Assembly (NCBI RefSeq): GCF_902158555.1
Contig: NZ_CABGGS010000046.1
Coordinates: 186,001-250,000 of the forward strand
Origin: Klebsiella spallanzanii
GTDB taxonomy: Bacteria > Pseudomonadota > Gammaproteobacteria > Enterobacterales > Enterobacteriaceae
Length of the DNA stretch: 64,000 nucleotides
Direction: 5' to 3'
Positions 21,369 through 30,865 of the stretch are shown piece by piece (position 1 is the stretch's first letter; each line of letters starts with the position of its first letter). The position numbers and the translations under genes were made by a program. The notes under the pieces were generated by a model. The model had not been told where the DNA came from and did no database searches. It saw only the letters and a program-made list of their open reading frames with translations.

Positions 21369-21527
21369 TTTGGCAAAGTACGGATAAGCTCAGTATCACG
21401 AAGAAAGGCGCCAGGGCGGCCGCAATGCCTTCTTTATCAGGGGCATAAAAGGTTATCGTCCGGGCGTCTTTTGAGTGATGTTTAGTGAAGGTGCTTTGCT
21501 CAGGGATCACGGGTAGGAGCCATCTTT
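21306..21527 (+). promoter_or_regulatory. rpoS mRNA leader / translational control region
   Basis: The end of nlpD (21306-21367) keeps the sequence that in E. coli forms the upstream arm of the rpoS inhibitory hairpin and pairs with DsrA, RprA and ArcZ (AAATTCGTTACAAGGGGAAA). The rpoS-proximal arm GGGATCACGGGTAGGAGCC with the ribosome site TAGGAG is also conserved, just before ATG 21528. The intervening segment is about 159 bases from nlpD stop to rpoS start, whereas I recall about 60 in E. coli, so the loop of the regulatory fold is enlarged here. Confidence 0.65.
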
Positions 21528-22520
21528 ATGAGTCAGAATACGCTGAAAGTTCATGATTTAAATGAAGACGCGGAATTTGATGAGAACGGAGTCGAGGTTT
21601 TTGACGAGAAAGCCTTAGTTGAAGAGGAACCCAGTGATAGCGATCTGGCTGAAGAAGAGCTTCTTTCGCAGGGAGCAACCCAACGGGTGCTTGATGCGAC
21701 GCAGCTTTATCTTGGAGAGATTGGTTATTCCCCACTGCTGACCGCCGAAGAAGAGGTGTATTTTGCTCGTCGCGCGCTGCGTGGTGACGTTGCGTCACGC
21801 CGCCGGATGATTGAAAGTAACCTGCGTCTGGTCGTCAAGATAGCCCGTCGTTACGGCAATCGTGGTCTGGCTTTGCTGGATCTGATTGAAGAAGGTAACC
21901 TGGGGCTGATTCGCGCAGTTGAGAAGTTTGATCCGGAACGTGGGTTCCGTTTTTCGACTTACGCGACCTGGTGGATTCGTCAAACGATTGAACGGGCGAT
22001 AATGAACCAAACCCGTACCATTCGCTTGCCTATCCATATTGTTAAAGAGCTGAACGTCTATCTGCGTACCGCACGCGAGTTGTCCCATAAGCTGGATCAC
22101 GAACCGAGCGCGGAAGAGATTGCTGAACAGCTGGATAAGCCGGTTGATGACGTGAGCCGGATGCTGCGTCTGAACGAGCGCATTACCTCGGTGGATACGC
22201 CGCTGGGCGGCGACTCGGAAAAAGCGCTGCTGGATATTCTGGCCGATGAGAAAGACAACGGTCCGGAAGACACCACGCAGGACGATGATATGAAACAAAG
22301 CATCGTCAAATGGCTGTTCGAATTGAACGCCAAGCAGCGTGAAGTGCTGGCTCGTCGCTTCGGCCTGTTGGGCTATGAAGCCGCCACGCTTGAGGATGTG
22401 GGCCGTGAAATTGGTCTGACCCGCGAACGCGTGCGTCAGATCCAGGTTGAAGGCTTGCGCCGTCTGCGGGAAATTCTGCAAGGCCAGGGGCTAAACATCG
22501 AAGCGCTGTTCCGCGAGTAA
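21528..22520 (+). CDS. rpoS: RNA polymerase sigma factor RpoS (sigma-38)
   Basis: 330 residues, full length. Region 1.2/2 ([45 protein letters not shown]), region 3, and the region 4.2 helix-turn-helix ([19 protein letters not shown]) are intact, ending [11 protein letters not shown]. Master regulator of stationary phase and general stress. No disruption is seen, which is worth noting because rpoS is often mutated in laboratory strains. Confidence 0.99.
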   Translation: MSQNTLKVHDLNEDAEFDENGVEVFDEKALVEEEPSDSDLAEEELLSQGATQRVLDATQLYLGEIGYSPLLTAEEEVYFARRALRGDVASRRRMIESNLRLVVKIARRYGNRGLALLDLIEEGNLGLIRAVEKFDPERGFRFSTYATWWIRQTIERAIMNQTRTIRLPIHIVKELNVYLRTARELSHKLDHEPSAEEIAEQLDKPVDDVSRMLRLNERITSVDTPLGGDSEKALLDILADEKDNGPEDTTQDDDMKQSIVKWLFELNAKQREVLARRFGLLGYEAATLEDVGREIGLTRERVRQIQVEGLRRLREILQGQGLNIEALFRE

Positions 22521-22532
22521 GATACCTTTCTC

Positions 22533-22566
22533 AAAAAAGGCTCAATCGTTCGATTGGGCCTTTTTC
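22533..22566 (+). terminator. rpoS terminator (probably bidirectional)
   Basis: Stem GGCTCAATCG / CGATTGGGCC with a TT-type loop, flanked by an A run on the left and a T run on the right. It can end rpoS on the plus strand and, having A residues upstream, also the convergent MarR-type gene on the minus strand. Confidence 0.85.
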
Positions 22567-22586
22567 TTTTTGAGGACCTGACCGCG

Positions 22587-23006
22587 CTAATCTATCTGTT
22601 CCTTCGCCATCATTTTCCGGGTGAGGCCAGAAAATAGCTGACGTTCTTCGTCGCTCAGTCGGCCCAAAAACTCTTCATCAACAGCGTTACCCAGCGGCAT
22701 TGAGCTTGCCAGCAACGCCTCGCCTTCTGCGGTTAAATAGACAAAACGACGACGTTTGTCCGCCGGATCGTGTTCACGATGGACCAACCCGCGGTTCTCC
22801 ATACGGCTCAGCATTTCCGCCAGCGTCGCCTTGGTGCTGACCGCCGCTTCCGTCAGTGCGACCTGTTCGATGCCGGGATGCTCCGCGATTGAGCGCATCA
22901 CTGCATACTGCGGTTTGGTGAGATCCGGCAGTTCGTGCTGCCAGCGGGCGGTATGCTGCTGAAAAAGCTGGCGCAGCAGGTGGAACGCCTCGTTTCTTAA
23001 CTCCAT
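22587..23006 (-). CDS. hosA: MarR-family regulator HosA
   Basis: 139 residues with a MarR winged helix (VALTEAAVSTKATLAEMLSRMENRGLVHREHDPADKRRRFVYLT). It closely resembles E. coli HosA, a repressor of the hydroxyarylic acid decarboxylase operon that responds to 4-hydroxybenzoate. It is divergent from kpdBCD, with a perfect 16-base palindrome in the shared region. The gene order rpoS-hosA-kpdBCD-mutS is the one known from Klebsiella and pathogenic E. coli. Confidence 0.87.
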   Translation of the reverse strand: MELRNEAFHLLRQLFQQHTARWQHELPDLTKPQYAVMRSIAEHPGIEQVALTEAAVSTKATLAEMLSRMENRGLVHREHDPADKRRRFVYLTAEGEALLASSMPLGNAVDEEFLGRLSDEERQLFSGLTRKMMAKEQID

Positions 23007-23092
23007 GACAACTCCGTAATAAAACCGTCGGTTCTATGATAGCCGTTCGGATAACGTTTTAGCACATTTCCAGTTTTGATTAAAAATGCGGC

Positions 23093-23161
23093 CGTATACG
23101 AACGAACTTGCGTAGACCGCTTATCAAGCGTAGCTTTAATAAAAATGTTCGTATACGAACA
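23093..23161 (+). promoter_or_regulatory. Probable HosA operators in the hosA-kpdB intergenic region
   Basis: A perfect 16-base palindrome TGTTCGTATACGAACA lies at 23146-23161, sixteen bases before the kpdB start. A second CGTATACGAAC (23093-23103) shares its core and right half. Two similar palindromes flanking the divergent promoters fit MarR-family repression of both directions. Confidence 0.65.
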
Positions 23162-23176
23162 ATGTATGAGGTAACG

Positions 23177-23770
23177 ATGAAGCTGATTGTTGGGATGACC
23201 GGAGCAACGGGTGCTCCGTTGGGTGTGGCGCTGCTTAAGGCGCTTCGTGAGATGCCGGAAGTGGAAACGCATCTGGTTATGTCAAAGTGGGCCAAAACCA
23301 CCATTGAACTGGAAACGCCTTATACCGCTCGCGAAGTGGCTGAACTGGCCGATTTCTCACACAGCCCGGCGGATCAGGCCGCCATCATCTCATCAGGTTC
23401 ATTTCGTACCGACGGCATGATTGTCATCCCCTGCAGTATGAAAACGCTGGCGGGGATCCGTGCCGGTTACGCCGAAGGGCTGGTGGGGCGGGCTGCGGAT
23501 GTAGTGCTGAAAGAGGGGCGCAAGTTGGTGCTGGTGCCGCGTGAAATGCCGTTGAGCACTATCCATCTGGAAAACATGCTGGCGCTGTCCCGCATGGGGG
23601 TGGCGATGGTGCCGCCTATGCCTGCTTATTACAACCATCCCGAAACCATTGCAGACGTCACCGATCATGTTGTCGCGCGAGTGTTGGATCAGTTTGGTCT
23701 GGAGTATCACAAAGCGCGCCGCTGGAGCGGGTTACGGGCGGTAGAGAATTTTTCACAGGAGAATGAATAA
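23177..23770 (+). CDS. kpdB: UbiX-type flavin prenyltransferase of the hydroxyarylic acid decarboxylase system
   Basis: 197 residues from ATG 23177 (MKLIVGMTGATGAPLGVALL), which has GAGGTAA seven bases upstream. An ATG at 23162 overlaps the operator and is less likely. UbiX/Pad1 signature: GMTGATGAP, then SSGSFRTDGMIVIPCSMKTLAGI and REMPLSTIHLENML. It makes the prenylated FMN cofactor used by the partner KpdC. Its stop overlaps the kpdC start (TAATGG). Confidence 0.93.
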   Translation: MKLIVGMTGATGAPLGVALLKALREMPEVETHLVMSKWAKTTIELETPYTAREVAELADFSHSPADQAAIISSGSFRTDGMIVIPCSMKTLAGIRAGYAEGLVGRAADVVLKEGRKLVLVPREMPLSTIHLENMLALSRMGVAMVPPMPAYYNHPETIADVTDHVVARVLDQFGLEYHKARRWSGLRAVENFSQENE

Positions 23771-25197
23771 TGGCTTTTGATGATTTGCGCAGCTTTTTGC
23801 AGGCGCTGGACGACCAGGGGCAACTGCTGAAAATTAGCGAAGAAGTTAACGCGGAGCCGGATCTGGCGGCGGCGGCAAATGCCACCGGGCGCATTGGTGA
23901 CGGTGCGCCCGCGCTGTGGTTTGACAACATCCGCGGTTTTACCGATGCTCGCGTGGCGATGAACACCATCGGTTCGTGGCAAAACCATGCTATTTCGATG
24001 GGGCTGCCGCCGAACACGCCGGTGAGAAAACAGATTGATGAGTTTATTCGTCGCTGGGATAAATTTCCGGTGACGCCGGAGCGTCGGGCAAACCCGGCGT
24101 GGGCAGAAAATACCGTCGATGGTGAAGACATTAATCTGTTTGATATTCTGCCGCTGTTTCGTCTGAACGATGGCGATGGCGGCTTTTATCTCGACAAAGC
24201 CTGCGTGGTTTCTCGCGATCCGCAGGACCCGGACAATTTTGGCAAGCAGAACGTCGGTATCTATCGCATGGAGGTGAAGGGCAAGCGTAAGTTAGGCCTG
24301 CAACCTATCCCAATGCATGACATTGCCCTGCATCTGCACAAAGCCGAAGAGCGCGGTGAAGACCTGCCGATCGCTATCACTCTCGGTAACGACCCGGTTA
24401 TCACCCTGATGGGCGCCACGCCGCTGAAGTACGATCAGTCGGAATATGAGATGGCGGGCGCGCTGCGCGAGAGCCCGTACCCGATTTCCACCGCACCGCT
24501 GACCGGATTTGACGTGCCGTGGGGCTCGGAAGTGATTCTTGAGGGCGTTATTGAGAGCCGCAAGCGCGAGATCGAAGGGCCGTTTGGTGAATTCACCGGT
24601 CACTACTCCGGCGGCCGTAATATGACGGTGGTGCGTATCGATAAAGTTTCTTATCGCACAAAACCGATTTTTGAATCTCTGTACCTCGGTATGCCGTGGA
24701 CTGAAATCGACTACCTGATGGGACCGGCAACCTGCGTGCCGCTGTATCAGCAACTGAAAGCTGAATTCCCGGAAGTGCAGGCCGTCAATGCGATGTACAC
24801 TCACGGCCTGTTGGCGATTATCTCTACCAAAAAACGCTACGGCGGCTTTGCCCGTGCGGTTGGCCTGCGGGCGATGACTACGCCGCACGGCCTGGGCTAC
24901 GTGAAGATGGTCATTATGGTTGATGAAGACGTTGACCCGTTCAACCTGCCGCAGGTGATGTGGGCGCTATCGTCGAAGGTCAACCCGGCAGGGGACCTGG
25001 TGCAGTTACCAAATATGTCGGTGCTTGAGCTTGATCCCGGCTCCAGCCCGGCGGGTATTACCGACAAACTGATTATCGACGCCACCACGCCGGTTGCGCC
25101 GGATCTTCGCGGTCACTATAGCCAGCCGGTACAGGATCTTCCTGAAACCAAAGCCTGGGCTGAAAAACTGACCGTCATGCTGGCCAACCGTAAATAA
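23770..25197 (+). CDS. kpdC: UbiD-type non-oxidative hydroxyarylic acid decarboxylase, large subunit
   Basis: 475 residues. UbiD-family protein with the motif EGPFGEFTGHYSGGR and the C-terminal segment SPAGITDKLIIDATTP. It catalyses reversible decarboxylation of 4-hydroxybenzoate or vanillate-type acids using prenyl-FMN. Middle gene of kpdBCD, starting at the kpdB stop and 10 bases before kpdD. Confidence 0.93.
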   Translation: MAFDDLRSFLQALDDQGQLLKISEEVNAEPDLAAAANATGRIGDGAPALWFDNIRGFTDARVAMNTIGSWQNHAISMGLPPNTPVRKQIDEFIRRWDKFPVTPERRANPAWAENTVDGEDINLFDILPLFRLNDGDGGFYLDKACVVSRDPQDPDNFGKQNVGIYRMEVKGKRKLGLQPIPMHDIALHLHKAEERGEDLPIAITLGNDPVITLMGATPLKYDQSEYEMAGALRESPYPISTAPLTGFDVPWGSEVILEGVIESRKREIEGPFGEFTGHYSGGRNMTVVRIDKVSYRTKPIFESLYLGMPWTEIDYLMGPATCVPLYQQLKAEFPEVQAVNAMYTHGLLAIISTKKRYGGFARAVGLRAMTTPHGLGYVKMVIMVDEDVDPFNLPQVMWALSSKVNPAGDLVQLPNMSVLELDPGSSPAGITDKLIIDATTPVAPDLRGHYSQPVQDLPETKAWAEKLTVMLANRK

Positions 25198-25207
25198 GGA
25201 GGAAAAG

Positions 25208-25444
25208 ATGATTTGTCCACGTTGTGCCGATGAACATATTGAAGTGCTGGCGAAATCGCCGGTAAAAGATGTCTGGACGGTATTTCAGTGCCAGCACTGT
25301 TTCTATACCTGGCGCGATACCGAGCCGCTACGCCGCACCAGCCGTGAACATTATCCGGAAGCGTTTCGCATGACGCAGAAGGATATTGATGAATCGCCGA
25401 TGGTGCCGCATATTCCGCCGCTGTTGGCGGAAGATAAACGCTAA
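25208..25444 (+). CDS. kpdD: Hydroxyarylic acid decarboxylase small subunit D
   Basis: 78 residues. Two Cys pairs (MICPRCADEH and FQCQHCFYTW) suggest a zinc ribbon. It is the small accessory protein always found with this decarboxylase (also called EcdD/YclD). Strong ribosome site (AAGGAGGAAAAG) just before the ATG. A terminator follows directly. Confidence 0.92.
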   Translation: MICPRCADEHIEVLAKSPVKDVWTVFQCQHCFYTWRDTEPLRRTSREHYPEAFRMTQKDIDESPMVPHIPPLLAEDKR

Positions 25445-25447
25445 AAT

Positions 25448-25478
25448 AAACGGGCCCGCTAAGTCGGGCCCGTTTTAT
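25448..25478 (+). terminator. kpdBCD terminator
   Basis: Perfect 9-bp stem ACGGGCCCG / CGGGCCCGT with loop CTAAGT, followed by TTT and an AT-rich tail. It starts four bases after the kpdD stop. Confidence 0.9.
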
Positions 25479-25621
25479 ATTTAATTTATAAATTAAAGCC
25501 GGGACTAATAGATATAAAATCTTGCGAGTGTTATCGCAACCTGCAATAAAAAGATGGAATTCAACTTACTCAAGGTAATTTTCGTCATCAGCGGGTATAG
25601 AATAAACGCGGGTGCTTGAGG

Positions 25622-25700
25622 CTATCTGGCTTTGAGCATTTTTGAGGTTCCAGATAGACGAAAGCCCCAGGAGATATTTCTATCAACTGAGGCTAACGGA
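25622..25700 (-). ncRNA. Possible sok-like antisense RNA, copy 1
   Basis: Hok genes are normally controlled by an antisense RNA read opposite the mRNA leader. Here the leader contains a conserved stem-loop at 25622-25657, and the minus strand has an AT-rich promoter-like stretch just upstream of it. The RNA ends are not determinable by eye; placement is by analogy with hok/sok loci. Confidence 0.35.
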
Positions 25701-25750
25701 TGAACATCAACAACTCAAATGTTAGTCTCTTCTTTGCAAGGAGGCAAGAC

Positions 25751-25903
25751 ATGCTGACAAAATATGCCCTTGTGGCAATCATTGTGCTGTGTATCACGGC
25801 GCTGGGGTTTACGTTGATGGTGCGCGATTCGTTATGCGAGTTGAGCATCAAAGAGCGTAGTATGGAGTTTAAAGCTGTTCTCGCTTACGAATCGAAGAAG
25901 TAG
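25751..25903 (+). CDS. Hok/Gef family type I toxin (HokE-like), copy 1
   Basis: 50 residues: [20 protein letters not shown] is the membrane segment, followed by [21 protein letters not shown], a strong match to E. coli HokE. Hok toxins depolarise the inner membrane when their mRNA escapes the antisense RNA. The ATG 25751 follows GGAGGCAAGAC. The frame is open upstream to ATG 25700 (17 extra residues), which may act as the mok-type regulatory reading frame of such loci. The second copy lies 1.2 kb downstream. Confidence 0.88.
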   Translation: MLTKYALVAIIVLCITALGFTLMVRDSLCELSIKERSMEFKAVLAYESKK

Positions 25904-25981
25904 CAACAACGCGGGGGTAACCCCGCGTACTGGTTGTCAGGAAGCATCCTCTCGCACCCATTTTATCTCCACCGCGGTGAA

Positions 25982-26638
25982 TCACCGTATACGGAAGAAC
26001 GAAAGTTTGCCCGTTGTCGCCGAACCGGTATCGATATAAATCTGATTCGCATAAGTTTGTACGTTGCTTACGGTCATGTGCCCGAAGATAAAAAAATCGG
26101 CCCCGCTGATGGGGTTCGTTCGCCCCTCCAGAGAGCGCATAATGCGATCGATGGGCCATAAGATAGCGTTGGCATCCACGACCTTATTTGAGTGATAGGT
26201 CTGGCCCGGATAATCAGCATGGGCAATAACATATTTTTTATCATTGCTTTCTACTTCAAGAATATGAGGAATCTTTTGAAATCGAAGTAAAAATGTAATG
26301 GCCTCCTGCCTGTCTTGCTCGGTCAATGAGAAGAACCAGTCACCGCCACTCGCTAGCCATCTATTCCCATCCTGCGTTTCAAAAGCCTCTAACGCCATCG
26401 CTTCATGATTACCGATGACAGAAATAAACCAAGGTTCATCCAACAAACGTAAGACATCAAGATTTTCTGTACCGCGATCAATATTATCTCCAACGGAGAT
26501 TAACAGGTCCGTCTCCTTATTGAAGGCAAGCTCTCTGAGTCGGTGATTGAGCAAGGTGTAACACCCATGAATATCTCCAACCACCCATATGTGATTATAA
26601 TAATGAGATTGTATTTTTTCATAGCGTGCTATTGCCAT
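25982..26638 (-). CDS. pphB: Serine/threonine protein phosphatase, PrpB type
   Basis: 218 residues. PPP-family metallophosphatase motifs: VVGDIHGCYTLL, SVGDNIDRGTENL, VIGNHEAMALEAF, and later His residues (IAHADYPG, FGHMTV). This is the lambda-phosphatase-like PphB (PrpB), which lies next to mutS in E. coli. Here it is sandwiched between two hok units on the opposite strand, so it is convergent with the upstream copy. The length matches E. coli PphB (218). Confidence 0.92.
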   Translation of the reverse strand: MAIARYEKIQSHYYNHIWVVGDIHGCYTLLNHRLRELAFNKETDLLISVGDNIDRGTENLDVLRLLDEPWFISVIGNHEAMALEAFETQDGNRWLASGGDWFFSLTEQDRQEAITFLLRFQKIPHILEVESNDKKYVIAHADYPGQTYHSNKVVDANAILWPIDRIMRSLEGRTNPISGADFFIFGHMTVSNVQTYANQIYIDTGSATTGKLSFFRIR

Positions 26639-26823
26639 TTTTACTTCGGTCCCGTTAGAGGTTGAGCCTGGTTGCGTGTTTTATTTTTTAGATGTAATTA
26701 TCTCTGCAAGATAATATTTTCTCTACGAACTTGCTCGCAAATTATGATAAGTATACGTAAAGCTGCCTTCTCATTTATCAATACCCTATTAGTCGGGTAT
26801 AAAATAGCTGCGGGTGCTTGAGG

Positions 26824-26903
26824 CTATCTGGCTTGGAGCATTTGCAATAATTCAGATAGACGAAAGCCCCAGGAGATATTTCTATCAACTGAGGCTAACG
26901 AAT
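26824..26903 (-). ncRNA. Possible sok-like antisense RNA, copy 2
   Basis: Equivalent position to the candidate in copy 1, opposite the hok leader. Called only by analogy with hok/sok loci and by conservation of the leader. Because the loop sequence differs from copy 1, the two antisense RNAs might discriminate between their own mRNAs. Confidence 0.33.
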
Positions 26904-26952
26904 GAACATCGACAATTCGGATGTTAGTCTCTTCTTTGCAGGGAGGCAAGAC

Positions 26953-27105
26953 ATGCTGACAAAATATGCCCTTGTGGCAATCATCGTACTGTGTATCACG
27001 GTGCTGGGATTTACGCTGATGGTGCGCAGCTCGCTGTGTGAGCTAAGCATCAAAGAGCGTAGTATGGAGTTTAAAGCTGTTCTCGCTTACGAATCGAAGA
27101 AGTAG
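26953..27105 (+). CDS. Hok/Gef family type I toxin (HokE-like), copy 2
   Basis: 50 residues differing from copy 1 at a few positions (CITVLGF for CITALGF, VRSSL for VRDSL). All Hok hallmarks are intact, with the ATG at 26953 after GGAGGCAAGAC. The in-frame upstream ATG (26902) is also conserved. Both copies look functional, with conservative replacements only, which suggests maintained function rather than decay. Confidence 0.88.
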   Translation: MLTKYALVAIIVLCITVLGFTLMVRSSLCELSIKERSMEFKAVLAYESKK

Positions 27106-27180
27106 CATCAGCGCGGGGGTAACCCCGCGTATTGGTTGTCAGGAAGCATCCTCTCGCACCCATTTTTTGCCCTTCAGGTT

Positions 27181-28200
27181 TCACTGGCGCTGTTTCTCCA
27201 GCGCCTTTTTCGCTTCCGGGTGGCCATTATTTGCGGCAAGCTGATACCAGTATGCCGCCTGTTTTTTATCTACCGGAACGCCATCGCCTTCGTCGTATAT
27301 CTCCCCGACAATATACTGTGATTCGGCGTCATTTTGTTCGGCGGCTTTACGAAACCAGGATAGAGCCTGCGCTTTGCTTTTTGTTACGCCGTTCCCGTCG
27401 TTGTACATGACGCCCAGATTGAACAGGGCGTTAACATCGTTCTGTTTTGCCGCCTTCATAAACCATTCCCAGGCCAGAGCATAATTTTGTGGAACGTATT
27501 GGCCAAAATAATAAAGCTGCCCCAGAGCGAACTGGGCGGAAGCGGAATGTTGTGCAGCCGACTTTTTATACCAATAGATGGCCCGCTCGATATCAGGGGC
27601 GATACCGATGCCTCTTTCATAGCTGCGGCCTAAATTTTGCTGGCCTGCGGCATCACCCTGCGCTGCGGATTTCTTATACCAGGTGACCGCCTGCTGTACG
27701 TCTTGCTTGACGCCGTCTCCGGTCATATATAAGACGCCAAGATTGCTTTGCGCGGTAGAGTTGCCGTTATTCGCCGCTTTCAAATACCAAACAGCCGCCT
27801 GCCGGGTATCTTTTGCCACGCCATGGCCCAGGTGGTACATATTGCCTAACCAGAGCTGCGCGGGAGCATAGTTTTTCCCGGCAGCAAAGCGCATCCATTT
27901 CTCTCCTTTTAACGGGTCGTAAATATTCCCTGGTTTCTGTTCCAGATAATATGCGCCAAGTTTATATTGTGATTTGGGATTGCCGCGAATCGCGGAGATT
28001 TCCAGGAACATGCCAGGCGTATTTTCCCCTTTAGTATTAGGTGGGGATTTAATTAAATTAACAAAATAATTTAGCGTGTCTTTATCTCGGCGGGTGGTTT
28101 CTGCTGACTGAGTGTTATACATAATTGCAGTCACGATACCTGTGGCTAATATGTATAAGAGTTTCTTTTTTGTCAGGACCATATTATTCACTATATCCAT
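27181..28200 (-). CDS. Sel1-like repeat protein, exported
   Basis: 339 residues. A hydrophobic N-terminal segment (KKLLYILATGIVTAIMYN) is followed by about seven tandem Sel1 repeats of about 36 residues (for example AVWYLKAANNGNSTAQSNLGVLYMTGDGVKQD). Such solenoids mediate protein-protein contacts, often in the periplasm or host interface. The start could instead be the Met at 28182; neither has a strong ribosome site. It lies between hok copy 2 and mutS, the stretch that varies most among enterobacteria. The exact role is unknown. Confidence 0.85.
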   Translation of the reverse strand: MDIVNNMVLTKKKLLYILATGIVTAIMYNTQSAETTRRDKDTLNYFVNLIKSPPNTKGENTPGMFLEISAIRGNPKSQYKLGAYYLEQKPGNIYDPLKGEKWMRFAAGKNYAPAQLWLGNMYHLGHGVAKDTRQAAVWYLKAANNGNSTAQSNLGVLYMTGDGVKQDVQQAVTWYKKSAAQGDAAGQQNLGRSYERGIGIAPDIERAIYWYKKSAAQHSASAQFALGQLYYFGQYVPQNYALAWEWFMKAAKQNDVNALFNLGVMYNDGNGVTKSKAQALSWFRKAAEQNDAESQYIVGEIYDEGDGVPVDKKQAAYWYQLAANNGHPEAKKALEKQRQ

Positions 28201-28303
28201 ATAGAGTAGCGGAAATTAACTGTCACGTCTGATGATATTATGGGGTAACTTTAGCTTTGTTTGACAAGAGAAAACGGGCAACGCAAGCTGCCCGTCTTTA
28301 ATA

Positions 28304-30865
28304 TTACACCAGACTCTTCAGGCGATAGATCCATTCCAGCGCCTGGCGCGGCGTTAATGAATCCGGGTCAAGATTCTCCAGCGCTTCAACCGCAGGCGAG
28401 GTTTCTTCCGGGGCGGAGAGCAGCGACATCTGCGTGCCGTCCACCTGAGTGGCGGCTGCGCTCGGCGCGATGCTTTCCAGCTCGCGCAGCTTCTGCCGTG
28501 CGCGCTTAATCACCTCTTTTGGCACCCCGGCCAGCGCCGCGACCGCCAGGCCGTAGCTCTTGCTGGCCGCGCCATCCTGCACGCTGTGCATAAAGGCGAT
28601 GGTGTCGCCGTGTTCCAGAGCATCAAGATGGACGTTGGCCACGCCTTCCATTTTCTCCGGTAACTGGGTTAGCTCGAAATAGTGAGTGGCGAAGAGCGTC
28701 AGCGCTTTAATCTTATTCGCCAGATTTTCCGCGCAGGCCCAGGCCAGCGACAGGCCATCATAGGTTGAGGTTCCGCGGCCAATTTCATCCATTAGCACCA
28801 GGCTGTGTTCGGTGGCGTTATGCAGAATATTGGCGGTTTCGGTCATTTCCACCATAAAGGTCGAACGGCCGCTCGCCAGGTCATCTGCTGCGCCGACGCG
28901 GGTGAAGATGCGGTCAATAGGGCCGATTTCCACTTTTTCCGCCGGAACGTAGCTGCCGATATAGGCCAGCAGCGCGATCAGCGCGGTCTGACGCATATAG
29001 GTACTTTTACCGCCCATATTTGGACCGGTGATAATCAGCATCCGCCGCTGCGGGGCGAGGTGCAGCGGGTTGGCGATGAACGGCTCTTTCAGTACCTGCT
29101 CAACCACAGGATGACGACCTTCGCTGATACGAATGCCCGGTTTATCGCTAAAGGTTGGGCGGCAGTAATTGAGCGTTTCTGCCCGCTCGGCGAGGTTCAC
29201 CAGCACATCAAGCTCCGCCAGCGCGCTGGCGCTTTGTTGCAGATCGCCAAGATGCGGCAGCAGCATATCGAACAGCTCGTCGTATAGCTGTTTTTCCAAC
29301 GCCAGCGCTTTCCCTTTCGAGGTCAGTACTTTGTCTTCATATTCCTTAAGTTCAGGAATGATGTAGCGTTCGGCGTTTTTAAGGGTCTGGCGGCGAACGT
29401 AGTGAATCGGCGCATGCTGGCTCTGTCCACGGCTAATCTGGATGTAATAGCCGTGAACGGCGTTGTAGCCTACCTTCAACGTATCCAGCCCCAGGCGTTC
29501 ACGTTCGCGAATTTCCAGTCTATCGAGATAATCGGTAGCGCCATCGGCCAGGCCGCGCCACTCATCCAGTTCTGCATTATAGCCGGGGGCGATAACGCCG
29601 CCATCGCGAACCAGCACCGGCGGCGCGTCGATAATCGCCCGCTCCAGTAGTTCACGGAGTTCGCTAAATTCGCCCATCTTCTCGCGTAGCTGCTGTACAG
29701 GCGCACAGCCGACATCGGCCAGCATGGTGCGCAGTTCCGGCAACTGCTGGAAAGCGTGACGCATGCGTGCCAGGTCGCGCGGGCGGGCGGTACGCAGCGC
29801 CAGACGCGCCAGAATGCGCTCGAGATCGCCGACCTGACGCAATATCGGCTGCAGCTCGGTATAGTGTTCCTGCAGCGCGCCGATGGTCTGCTGACGGTCT
29901 ACCAGCACAGCGGTGTCGCGCGCCGGCATATGCAACCAGCGCTTAAGCATACGGCTGCCCATTGGCGTGACGGTGCAGTCGAGTACCGAGGCCAGCGTAT
30001 TTTCTATGCCTCCGGCCAGATTCTGGGTTATCTCCAGATTCCGGCGGGTGGCGGCATCCATAATAATGCTGTCCTGCTGGCGCTCCATGGTGATGGAACG
30101 AATGTGAGGCAGCGAGGTGCGTTGAGTGTCTTTGACATATTGCAACAGGCAGCCAGCGGCGCACAGGCCGCGTGGGGCGTTTTCAACACCGAAACCAACC
30201 AGATCGCGCGTACCAAACTGGAGGTTAAGCTGCTGGCGCGCGGTGTCGATTTCAAACTCCCACAGCGGTCGGCGGCGCAGGCCGCGACGGCCTTCAATCA
30301 GTGACGGCTCAGTGAAATCTTCGGCGTACAGTAATTCAGCGGGATTGGTGCGCTGCAATTCTGCCGCCATCGTCTCGCGGTCAGCGGGTTCGCTCAGGCG
30401 AAAACGTCCGGAGCTGATATCCAGAGTGGCATAACCAAAGCCCTTGCTGTCCTGCCAGATGGCGGCCAGCAGGTTATCCTGGCGCTCCTGCAGCAGCGCT
30501 TCATCGCTGATGGTGCCGGGAGTCACGATGCGCACGACTTTGCGCTCAACCGGCCCTTTAGTGGTCGCCGGATCGCCAATTTGCTCGCAAATCGCGACAG
30601 ACTCACCCTGATTAACCAGTTTGGCCAGATAGTTCTCCACCGCATGATGCGGGATCCCGGCCATGGGAATCGGTTCGCCTGCGGAAGCCCCGCGTTTGGT
30701 TAGCGAGATATCAAGCAGCTGAGACGCGCGCTTTGCGTCGTCATAAAACAGCTCGTAGAAGTCTCCCATCCGGTAAAACAGCAGGATCTCCGGGTGCTGA
30801 GCTTTTAGCTTGAGATACTGCTGCATCATCGGCGTATGGGCGTCAAGATTCTCTAGTGTACTCAT
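28304..30865 (-). CDS. mutS: DNA mismatch repair protein MutS
   Basis: 853 residues, full length. N-terminal mismatch reader ([17 protein letters not shown] contains the Phe-x-Glu wedge), core and clamp domains, ATPase Walker [14 protein letters not shown], Walker [14 protein letters not shown], and a C-terminal tetramerisation tail. It recognises mismatches and recruits MutL. It marks the boundary between the backbone and the accessory island that follows. Confidence 0.99.
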   Translation of the reverse strand: MSTLENLDAHTPMMQQYLKLKAQHPEILLFYRMGDFYELFYDDAKRASQLLDISLTKRGASAGEPIPMAGIPHHAVENYLAKLVNQGESVAICEQIGDPATTKGPVERKVVRIVTPGTISDEALLQERQDNLLAAIWQDSKGFGYATLDISSGRFRLSEPADRETMAAELQRTNPAELLYAEDFTEPSLIEGRRGLRRRPLWEFEIDTARQQLNLQFGTRDLVGFGVENAPRGLCAAGCLLQYVKDTQRTSLPHIRSITMERQQDSIIMDAATRRNLEITQNLAGGIENTLASVLDCTVTPMGSRMLKRWLHMPARDTAVLVDRQQTIGALQEHYTELQPILRQVGDLERILARLALRTARPRDLARMRHAFQQLPELRTMLADVGCAPVQQLREKMGEFSELRELLERAIIDAPPVLVRDGGVIAPGYNAELDEWRGLADGATDYLDRLEIRERERLGLDTLKVGYNAVHGYYIQISRGQSQHAPIHYVRRQTLKNAERYIIPELKEYEDKVLTSKGKALALEKQLYDELFDMLLPHLGDLQQSASALAELDVLVNLAERAETLNYCRPTFSDKPGIRISEGRHPVVEQVLKEPFIANPLHLAPQRRMLIITGPNMGGKSTYMRQTALIALLAYIGSYVPAEKVEIGPIDRIFTRVGAADDLASGRSTFMVEMTETANILHNATEHSLVLMDEIGRGTSTYDGLSLAWACAENLANKIKALTLFATHYFELTQLPEKMEGVANVHLDALEHGDTIAFMHSVQDGAASKSYGLAVAALAGVPKEVIKRARQKLRELESIAPSAAATQVDGTQMSLLSAPEETSPAVEALENLDPDSLTPRQALEWIYRLKSLV

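Larger units (their letters stand above)
25592..25967 (+). repeat. hok/sok-type unit, copy 1 of a 375-base direct repeat
   Basis: From CGGGTAT at 25592 to the CTCGCACCCATTTT after the hok stop, this stretch is nearly identical to 26794-27168. It includes the leader stem CTATCTGG (25622-25629) / CCAGATAG (25650-25657), the hok coding sequence and a strong GC hairpin (GCGGGGGTAACCCCGC) after the stop. The two copies flank pphB in direct orientation. Confidence 0.85.
26794..27168 (+). repeat. hok/sok-type unit, copy 2 of the direct repeat
   Basis: Same layout as 25592-25967, with scattered substitutions in the leader and loop (GAGCATTTGCAATAATTCAG against GAGCATTTTTGAGGTTCCAG). The left arm of the leader stem is kept but its right arm reads TCAGATAG, weakening one pair. 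The 3' hairpin and the GGAAGCATCCTCTCGCACCC tail are identical. Confidence 0.85.

Noticed and set aside
25700-25750. Separate mok gene upstream of hok copy 1
   Set aside because: The upstream ATG is in the same frame as hok, so it is noted as an alternative start or regulatory extension, not a distinct gene.
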